DNA from: Alphaproteobacteria bacterium
GTDB lineage: Bacteria > Pseudomonadota > Alphaproteobacteria > Micropepsales > Micropepsaceae
Direction: 5' to 3'
Length of the DNA: 13,798 nt
Assembly: GCA_028869725.1 (NCBI GenBank)
Contig: JAGWRJ010000018.1
Coordinates: 1-13,798, forward strand
Part shown: positions 6,475 to 12,800 of the stretch, in pieces
Position numbering within the stretch: position 1 is the first letter of the stretch
Layout: every line of letters starts with the position of its first letter
The notes under the pieces: model-generated
Databases searched by the model: none
Told to the model about the DNA's origin: nothing
The model's input: the letters and a program-made list of their open reading frames with translations, nothing else
Made by a program: the position numbers and the translations under genes

Positions 6475-7281
6475 ATGGGCAAATCAGTGGGTGTGCGCGT
6501 TGAGACTGACGGGGCCGTGACCACGGTGATCCTGGACCGGCCACAGCTGCGCAATGCGGTGGACGGGCCGACTGCCGAAGCGCTGGCGGAGGCATTCCTC
6601 GCCTTTGAGCAGGACAGCGCGCAGAAGGTGGCGGTCCTTTGGGGAGCAGGTGGAACCTTCTGTTCCGGGGCGGACCTGAAGGCCATCGCAGCCGGGCGTG
6701 GCAATCAGCTCAGCGCCCCAGGGGAAGATTTTGGCCCTCTGTCCTGCGATGCTCCGATGGGGCCGACGCGAATGATGCTGTCCAAGCCCGTTATAGCCGC
6801 CATCGCCGGTCATGCCGTCGCAGGTGGGCTGGAGCTGGCGTGCTGGTGCGATCTGCGCGTAGCTGAGGAAGATGCGGTTTTCGGGGTGTTCTGCCGGCGC
6901 TGGGGCGTTCCCCTGATCGATGGCGGTACCGTGCGCCTGCCACGGCTGATCGGCCACTCCCGGGCCATGGATATGATCCTCACCGGCCGGCCGGTTGGGG
7001 CCCAGGAGGCACTGAGCTTTGGTCTGGCAAACCGGGTAGTGGCCAGGGGCCAAGCCCGGCAGGAGGCCGAGCGTCTCGCCCTCGACCTGGCGCGTCTACC
7101 CGAGCTCTGTTTGCGCGGTGATCGCGCTTCGGCCATCGAGCAATGGGATCTTGGCTTTGCGGGCGCGATGGCCAATGAGTTCCGCCACGGCAGTCAGTCG
7201 CTCGCCTTGGACCGCGGCCGCGCGGGAGCCGCGCGCTTTGCCGCTGGCAAGGGCCGTGGAGGCCGGTTCGACGATCTCTAG
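6475..7281 (+). CDS. Crotonase / enoyl-CoA hydratase family protein
   Basis: This 268-aa protein belongs to the crotonase superfamily, which stabilises CoA-thioester enolates; members hydrate, isomerise or hydrolyse acyl-CoAs. The ATG at 6475 follows AGAGGT at 7 nt; the frame is open a little further (TTG at 6418), but that extension looks non-coding. The oxyanion-hole blocks are present: GTFCSGADLKAI (residues 60-71) and IAGHAVAGGLELACWCDL with E120 at the first catalytic Glu position. Aligning on GGT (150-152), the second catalytic Glu of classical hydratases (rat Glu164) is replaced by C140 in FCRRWGVPLIDGGT, with D149 just before the Gly pair. That RRWGVPLIDGGT block is common in an EchA-like subgroup whose reaction is not settled, so syn-hydration of 2-enoyl-CoA should not be assumed. 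It is divergent from acnA and followed by an unrelated secreted protein. Confidence 0.85.
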   Translation: MGKSVGVRVETDGAVTTVILDRPQLRNAVDGPTAEALAEAFLAFEQDSAQKVAVLWGAGGTFCSGADLKAIAAGRGNQLSAPGEDFGPLSCDAPMGPTRMMLSKPVIAAIAGHAVAGGLELACWCDLRVAEEDAVFGVFCRRWGVPLIDGGTVRLPRLIGHSRAMDMILTGRPVGAQEALSFGLANRVVARGQARQEAERLALDLARLPELCLRGDRASAIEQWDLGFAGAMANEFRHGSQSLALDRGRAGAARFAAGKGRGGRFDDL

Positions 7282-7363
7282 CCTGAAGTCATGGCCGCAG
7301 CGGCCTTACACTCCATATTGTTGCCCGATTCGGCGCCGATAAGCGTCAGGTTATGGGGGGAAT

Positions 7364-7380
7364 GCGGCCGAGCGGGCCGC
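7364..7380. repeat. GC-rich hairpin between the crotonase and DUF4908-like genes
   Basis: GCGGCC, 5-nt loop, GGCCGC: a perfect 6-bp stem about 80 nt past the crotonase stop. It overlaps by one base a second small inverted repeat (CCCG...CGGG). There is no U-tract, so it may be a leader structure of the next gene or a weak terminator. The rest of 7282-7420 shows nothing clear. Confidence 0.3.
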
Positions 7381-7420
7381 CCGGTTTCACGGGAACGGAT
7401 TGGTCGTGCGTCACAGGCAA

Positions 7421-8188
7421 ATGGCGAGGTCGTGTGCTGTGCTGGCAGCAGCGCTGCTCATCAGCTGCGCGACCATAGGGCCGAGCATTGCCCAGGCGGA
7501 TTTTCTGCAGCGACTGCAGCGTGACCGTCTTGGCGTAGTCCAGGACGGCACCTATGACGCCGGCGACAATATAAGTTTTACGCTCGATCGTGACGGTTCG
7601 TATTACCTGATGCGCTTTACCGGGCGGCGCGAAGTCTTCGTGCTCTATCCGCAGAATGCGTCGTTGGGCGGTCGCATTCTCAAATACGATTCCGGAAAGA
7701 CAGCCCTGCAGATCACGGGCTGGGGCGCAATGACCCTTTACACTGATGCCAAGCCGTCAGGTCTGCCGGTCATGCGCACTGGCGATTCCACAGCTCCAGT
7801 GATGGCATTGGCCTCGCTCGACGATGTGAAGGTCGCAGCAGCCGCGGAAGCGCAAAAGCTCGCGGCAGATCGCCAGCTGCCTTTGACCTTTGAGGCGCAA
7901 TGGAATGAACTTGCAAGTGATCCGGCGAGCCGAGCTGAATGTCTGGACGCGCTGGAAAACGCGGCAAGTGGAATTGATCGTTTCGCCAGGGCACCTGCAG
8001 CACAAAGGGCCATTGCGGCGCAGATCCGGACGGTACGCGTGGTCCCAGGCGCAACACCTACGCTGCAGCGCAAGGATCACGACCTGGTCGTCACCTATGT
8101 AACGGCCAGCGGCTTTGCGGGCCGCGCTTCATCGCGCGCTATTGCCCGGGCGCTGCACCTGATCTTTCACCTCAAAGGCGATGACTGA
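7421..8188 (+). CDS. Exported DUF4908-like protein of unknown function
   Basis: This 255-aa protein has an N-terminal export signal: MARSCAVLAAALLISCATIG then PSIAQA. It could be cut after AQA by signal peptidase I, but LISC also fits a lipobox, so a lipoprotein is possible. The core (about residues 30-125) has a pattern I associate with DUF4908 of Caulobacterales relatives: GTYDAGDNISFTLDRDG, then YYLMRFTGRREVFVLYP, and GGRILKYDSGKTALQITGWG followed by a TLYTDAKPSGLPVMR strand. Residues 140-255 are Ala-rich and helical, ending in a basic segment. The start is uncertain: ATG at 7421 fits the signal peptide best but has a weak Shine-Dalgarno (ACAGG), and GTG/TTG codons lie up to 21 nt upstream. 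Export to the periplasm is likely; function is unknown. Confidence 0.7.
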   Translation: MARSCAVLAAALLISCATIGPSIAQADFLQRLQRDRLGVVQDGTYDAGDNISFTLDRDGSYYLMRFTGRREVFVLYPQNASLGGRILKYDSGKTALQITGWGAMTLYTDAKPSGLPVMRTGDSTAPVMALASLDDVKVAAAAEAQKLAADRQLPLTFEAQWNELASDPASRAECLDALENAASGIDRFARAPAAQRAIAAQIRTVRVVPGATPTLQRKDHDLVVTYVTASGFAGRASSRAIARALHLIFHLKGDD

Positions 8189-8240
8189 TCCTCAGGCGCG
8201 TTCTGCACCAATCTGGCAAGAGTGACCGCCCACGTGCGGC

Positions 8241-8660
8241 TCAGGGCTGAAAGTCTTTCGGAGCCAGCTCGAAGTGAGCAAACTCAAACCCGGGCGCTAC
8301 AGTACATCCCACGAGGCCATAGGCGCCCAGCGGTCGGGCGCACTGCCAGGCGCGGGCCGGGACGACAAGCTGTGGAACGTGTCCGGCTTCGACCTGCGGG
8401 CCAAGGCGGTAATAGATCGGCGACAATCCTTCGCGCGCGATCCCCACTTCCAGGGGCGATCCCCGATAGAAGTGCCAAATCTCCACTGCGTCGATGCGAT
8501 GCCAGCGTGACATCTCTCCTGCTTTGAGCAGGAAATAGATCGCCGTGCCATGGGCGCGACCGGCAGCATTGCTCCTGTCGCGAAAGCTTTCGCGATACCA
8601 GCCTCCTTCGGGATGGGGAGACAGCTCCAAGGTGCGGATGAGCGCGTCAGCTTCGCTCAT
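8241..8660 (-). CDS. Cupin superfamily protein, DUF985 (Cupin_5)
   Basis: This 139-aa protein begins MSEADALIRTLELSPHPEGG, the characteristic opening of the DUF985 cupins (LxPHPEGGWYRE). The motif GTAIYFLL is followed by SRWHRIDAVEIWHFYRG (residues 51-67), which carries the His/Glu residues that usually bind metal in cupins, and then LVGCTVAPGFEFAHFEL near the C-terminus. The length is normal for the family. The biochemical role is not established; similarity to sugar-epimerase-like cupins has been noted for the fold. The ATG at 8660 overlaps the stop of a possible upstream ORF as ATGA. A GTG at 8702 would add 14 basic residues (DASLDPCVRRRAR) that look non-native. It converges on the DUF4908-like gene, with 52 bp between the two stops. 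Confidence 0.85.
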   Translation of the reverse strand: MSEADALIRTLELSPHPEGGWYRESFRDRSNAAGRAHGTAIYFLLKAGEMSRWHRIDAVEIWHFYRGSPLEVGIAREGLSPIYYRLGPQVEAGHVPQLVVPARAWQCARPLGAYGLVGCTVAPGFEFAHFELAPKDFQP

Positions 8661-8860
8661 GCGTGCACGCCGGCGCACACATGGGTCCAGTGATGCGTCC
8701 ACTCAATGATGCCCCGCAGCATGAGACCGTCAGCTCCCGAGAGATTGCCGAAGGCAGTCTCAGGCACCGCGGCTACTGCCGGCAACAGAAAATGCGCAAC
8801 CTGCCGGTCCCGCGTTTCGCCAGTTCCGTTTCTCGGCTGAGGTCCCGCTGTTGTCGACAA
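8657..8860 (-). CDS. Possible small ORF translationally coupled to the cupin gene (doubtful)
   Basis: The frame is open from 8878 to a TGA at 8657-8659 that overlaps the cupin start as ATGA, a usual sign of translational coupling. Starts are poor: TTG at 8860 (67 aa), an internal GTG, or ATG at 8722 giving only MLRGIIEWTHHWTHVCAGVH-A. No Shine-Dalgarno stands out and the sequence matches no family I know. The 239-bp gap between exonuclease and cupin otherwise shows nothing, so this may simply be leader DNA with a chance frame. Confidence 0.2.
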   Translation of the reverse strand: MSTTAGPQPRNGTGETRDRQVAHFLLPAVAAVPETAFGNLSGADGLMLRGIIEWTHHWTHVCAGVHA

Positions 8861-8899
8861 GACTATGGTTCTTTGCGTTCAGACAGTTGTGCTGCGCCT

Positions 8900-9484
8900 T
8901 CAGGTCCGACGCCGCGCAAACGGGTTCTCTGCGCCGCGGCGCACCAGCGCCTGAATACCTGCAGCGACCGAGCGGGCATCGGCTAGGGCATCATGGCGCT
9001 GACCTGCAAAATCGACGCCGCACAGCGGCCCCACGTCGCAGGCATGGCGTCCTCTGGTTTCGATGCCATTGGCACGCAGCCACTCCGCGATATTGAAATA
9101 ATGCCGCAGCGGCTGCTCCGCGGAAAGTCCGTAAAGCAGCAGATTTTCCGCGATCACGAGATCGTCGCGGCCGAAGGCGCAGACCTGACCATCCGCGCAG
9201 AAATCAAGAAAGGCGCGGTAGGCTGGCACGAAATCAACGCCCTCCGCTGCTAGCCGGGCATTGGTGATCCCGGTCAGCTGAACGAGATAGTCTGACAACT
9301 CAGGGTTGAATCGTGGGCGCACCAGAAAATTGAATGCAGCCAGCTCATCCAGACTGCCTGCATCGAGCCGGACGGCGCCGATCTGCACGATTTCCTTGAA
9401 CTGTCCCGGCGCCAGCCAGCGCCCCTGGAGGGCTCCGGCCCAGGAGGTGAATTCCAGATCGAAGACGATTGCAGTTGCAGCCAC
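8900..9484 (-). CDS. DEDDh-family 3'-5' exonuclease (ERI-1/KapD-like)
   Basis: This 194-aa protein has the fold of RNase T/DnaQ-type 3'-5' exonucleases, which use two metal ions. Motif I is IVFDLEFTSWAGALQGRW with D9 and E11; the extended LEFTSWxGxL block is typical of the ERI-1/KapD-like subgroup. Motif II lies around FVPAYRAFLDFCADGQ, with D107 or D108 in AFGRDDLVIAEN. Motif III is QRHDALADARSVA with H164 and D169, which makes it DEDDh rather than DEDDy. All four acidic positions and the His appear present, so it should be active on RNA or DNA ends; the substrate cannot be told. The start is a GTG at 9484 with GGAGAG 6 nt upstream. It shares the 404-bp upstream gap with the divergent glutamate dehydrogenase gene and may be cotranscribed with the cupin gene 239 bp downstream. 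Confidence 0.88.
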   Translation of the reverse strand: MAATAIVFDLEFTSWAGALQGRWLAPGQFKEIVQIGAVRLDAGSLDELAAFNFLVRPRFNPELSDYLVQLTGITNARLAAEGVDFVPAYRAFLDFCADGQVCAFGRDDLVIAENLLLYGLSAEQPLRHYFNIAEWLRANGIETRGRHACDVGPLCGVDFAGQRHDALADARSVAAGIQALVRRGAENPFARRRT

Positions 9485-9571
9485 CGAGCGCTCTCCAGTG
9501 CGGCAGCCAGAAAGGCCGTCAGCTCTGGTTGAAGGAGCCGGCCAAGCCCTGGCCTTAAGATTTTGTTAATC

Positions 9572-9599
9572 GTGCCACGGGATCGTCTCAAAGTGGCAC
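9572..9599. repeat. Inverted repeat, possible operator or leader hairpin
   Basis: GTGCCAC (9572-9578) and GTGGCAC (9593-9599) form a perfect 7-bp inverted repeat whose centres are 21 bp apart, about two helical turns. It lies between an AT-rich patch (TTAAGATTTTGTTAAT, 9555-9570) that could hold a promoter element and the AAAGGA of a small ORF. I could not assign a -35/-10 pair. About one such repeat per gap of this size is expected by chance, so it is tentative. Confidence 0.3.
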
Positions 9600-9615
9600 C
9601 GAAAGGATCTCAACC

Positions 9616-9780
9616 ATGGCAGTGCCCGAGCATGCAAGTCCGGTTCTGCCGCCGCTCACATCTTCGAGGCAGCATGACCAGCCGCAGGACCTCAACCGGC
9701 TCCAGACCGTGCCAATGTCACGCGCTGGTGGGGCAGGAACTGTCGGATCTGCCCGGTTCCCCCGACGCAAGGTTCCATGA
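9616..9780 (+). CDS. Candidate small protein (54 aa) upstream of glutamate dehydrogenase
   Basis: An ATG at 9616 is preceded by AAAGGA with 8 nt spacing, one of the better Shine-Dalgarnos in the window. The frame runs 54 codons to a TGA at 9778. The product starts MAVPEHASPVLPPLTSSRQH and ends GSARFPRRKVP; it is hydrophilic, Pro/Arg-rich, with no membrane segment or domain I recognise. By my count about 60% of codons end in G/C, lower than I would expect of the flanking genes, which argues against strong selection as a protein. It could be a real small protein, a leader ORF for the GDH gene 108 bp downstream, or chance. Overlapping frames on either strand here lack comparable initiation signals. 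It accounts for most of the otherwise empty 9485-9888 gap. Confidence 0.4.
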   Translation: MAVPEHASPVLPPLTSSRQHDQPQDLNRLQTVPMSRAGGAGTVGSARFPRRKVP

Positions 9781-9823
9781 TTGGCATTGGAGCCATGCAC
9801 CAAAGCGGTATCGTTTTACCCGC
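9781..9823 (+). promoter_or_regulatory. Two consecutive small hairpins in the GDH leader
   Basis: Directly after the TGA of the 54-codon ORF, TTGGCAT can pair with ATGC(A)CCAA (one bulged base, 7-nt loop, 9781-9803). Next, GCGGTA pairs with TAC(C)CGC allowing one bulge (9805-9823). Both are about 65-110 nt before the GDH start. They could be leader structures or operators. Stems are short, so support is modest. Confidence 0.3.
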
Positions 9824-9888
9824 GCCTTGGGCTAAGAGAAGCGCCAATTCGCCGCCCGCTTTAGGGCCACATTCGTCGATGGACCACC

Positions 9889-12800
9889 ATGACCCCTGAA
9901 ACCGCACGTCGCGCAAGCACCGCCAGCGCCTCTGCTGCTGCGCATGATGAAGACGCGCTGGCAGCACAGTGCCTGCGTGCAGGCACTGCACTGATCGCAT
10001 CATCACGCCCGGACCTCACCGCGTTTTTTAACGACTTCTACGCCGGCGCCTCTCCCCAGGACATCATCCGCTACACTCCGGCGAGCCTGGTAGAACTGGC
10101 CGAGCGCGTATTCGAGGCAACGAGCCGTCGCAGTGAGGATGAGACGCTCGTCGAACTATTCACCTTCCACACGCAGCGCGAGGACGGCCCTCTTGCCGAG
10201 ACCGTACTGCTTGCCGTCAACGACGACCGGCCGTTTCTGTTCGATTCCCTAATAGGTGAGGTAAGCTCCCAGGCCGCGCATATTCATGCCCTGTTCCATC
10301 CGATCCTCACCACCGTCCGCGATGATGGTGGCCGGCGCACCAGCAAGGGCCGACAGCTGCGCGAAAGCGTGATCGTCCTCATCCTGGAAGCAACAACCGA
10401 TGAGCAGCGCAAAGCGGCACTACTGCGTGGGGCTCAGGACGTATTTTCCCAAGTACGCGTTGCAGTGCGCGACTGGAAGGCGATGCAGGCTCGTCTGGCA
10501 GAGACCATTCAGACCCTGAAGAGCGTACCGCCCGCGATCGCTCCCGACGAACTCGCAGAAACCCTGGCGTTTCTCACCTGGCTTGGCGACAATCATTTCA
10601 CGTTTCTGGGCTGCCGCGATTACGCCTATGACGAATCCGGTGGCAGACTGAACGCCATCGCCGACAGCGGGCTCGGAGTTCTCAGTGACATAGAAGCGCG
10701 CGTCATCCACAGGGGAGCTGATCGTGGCGCACTGAGCCCGGATGTGCGCGAATTTCTGACTGCCCCTTCACCACTCATAATCACCAAATCCAATGAGCGC
10801 AGTCTTGTGCATCGCCGTGTCGTCATGGATTACGTCGGCATCAAGATCTTTGATACGGCGGGGCGCTTGACCGGTGAGCGCCGCTTTGTAGGTCTCTTTA
10901 CGTCGAGCGCCTATTCGCGGCGTCCCTCGGAAATCCCCCTACTCCGGCACAAGGTGGCGCGCGTCAAAGCCCGGGCGTGGCTGGCGCCAGACAGCCACGA
11001 TGGCAAGGCCCTCGCCCACATCCTGGATACTTACCCCCGCGACGAGCTTTTTCAGGCAACCGAAGACGAAGTGTTCGCTACGGCCATGGGCATTTTGCGC
11101 CTGGGTGAACGACCTCAGGTTCGGGTATTTCTGCGCTTTGACCGCTTTGACCGCTTCGTTTCCGCGCTCGTATTCGTGCCGCGAGACCGCTACGACACCC
11201 AGATCCGGGAAAACATTCATCAGCTGCTCGCACAGCGGTTCAATGGACGCATCACCGCGTCGACGCCAATTCTTGATGACTCGATGCTGGCGCGGGTGCA
11301 CTACATCATCGGCCGCAACGAAGGCGACCGGCCTGAGGTCGACGTACACAGTCTGGAAGCAGACATCCGTGCGGCGATCCGCACCTGGCAGGACGGTTTT
11401 GCTGACGCCATGGCAGCTGAACACGGCGAAGCCGAGGGCGCAAGACTGGCTGCGCGCCATGCGCTGGCATTCCCGCCGCGCTATCGCGACGCGTTTTCGC
11501 CGGAAGAAGCCGTGCGCGATCTTGACGAACTGCTCGACCTGGCGGGCATGGGCGGTAGCAGCGGGGTACGGGCACGTGCCTATCGCGCTGCACGTGATGA
11601 GCACGGCGCGTTGCGTCTCAAACTTTACGCGATCGGCTCGGTACTGCCGCTTTCGACCAGTCTTCCCGTCTTTGAAAATCTCGGCTTTCGAGTGATTGCC
11701 GAAGACTCATACACTTTTGCTCTTGACCTGGGTGAGCACAGGGCGGATGCCGCCGTGCTGGACTTTGAGATGACCCGCGCTGATGGAACCGCAGTAGATC
11801 TTGGCGCGATCAAGCAACGGCTGGAAGATGCATTTCATGCGGTAGTTTCGGACGCCGCCGAATCGGACGGCTTCAACCGCCTGATTGTTTCCGCCAATCT
11901 GACCTGGCGGGACGTCACCATTCTGCGGGCGGTAGCCAAATATCTGCGCCAGGCCGGCATTCCATTCAGCCAGGACTATATGGAAGATGCCCTGGCGCGT
12001 AATCCCGATATCGCCGGTCAACTGGTCGACCTCTTCCATGCGCGCTTTGATCAGGGGCTGGATGATCAGCGTCGCGCGGAGCGCGTGCAGGATATCGAAA
12101 AGCGCATCGATGCGGCGCTTGCTGACGTCCCCAGCCTGGACGATGACCGGATCATTCGTCGCCTGCGCAATGTCATCGACAGCGCGTTACGGACCAATTT
12201 CTTTCAGCGCGACGCCAATGGCGATGCCAAATCCTACCTCTCGATCAAGCTAGACAGTCGGCGCCTCGAGGAGCTTCCTGCGCCGCGCCCACTGGTGGAA
12301 ATCACCGTATATTCACCGCAGGTCGAAGGCGTCCACCTGCGCTTCGGCAAAGTCGCACGCGGCGGCATCCGCTGGTCGGACCGGCGCGAGGATTTTCGTA
12401 CGGAGATCCTTGGCCTCGTAAAGGCTCAGCAGGTCAAAAACGCCGTTATCGTGCCAGTTGGTGCGAAAGGTGGCTTCTTCCCAAAGCGCCTGCCACTGAA
12501 TGCGACCCGCGAAGCTGTGCAGGCCGCAGCGATTGAGGCCTACAAGACCTTTATCCATGCGCTTTTGGATCTCACCGACAATATAGATCACGCCGGCCAC
12601 GTGGAACCGCCCGAAGATGTCGTGCGTCGCGATGAGGACGATCCCTATCTCGTGGTTGCCGCGGATAAGGGAACGGCCACCTTTTCGGATATTGCCAATG
12701 CCATTGCCGAGGCGCGGGGCTTCTGGCTCGGTGATGCATTCGCGTCCGGCGGCAGCCACGGCTACGACCACAAGAAGATGGGCATTACAGCCCGTGGCGC

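Noticed and set aside
4709..6520. Long plus-strand open frames of about 280 aa opposite acnA
   Set aside because: They lie antisense to an unmistakable aconitase and their products (Arg/His/Gly-rich, no family resemblance) are what a high-GC gene gives on its complementary strand.
9563..10006. ORFs of 71-104 aa on both strands in the GDH upstream gap
   Set aside because: No Shine-Dalgarno and Cys/Trp/Arg-rich random-looking products; the 54-codon frame at 9616 has a better start signal.
11134..11151. Two tandem copies of CGCTTTGAC inside GDH
   Set aside because: They encode RFDRFD in a region where the family normally reads like RxxxFDRFVS, so it fits coding sequence and is too short to be a meaningful repeat.
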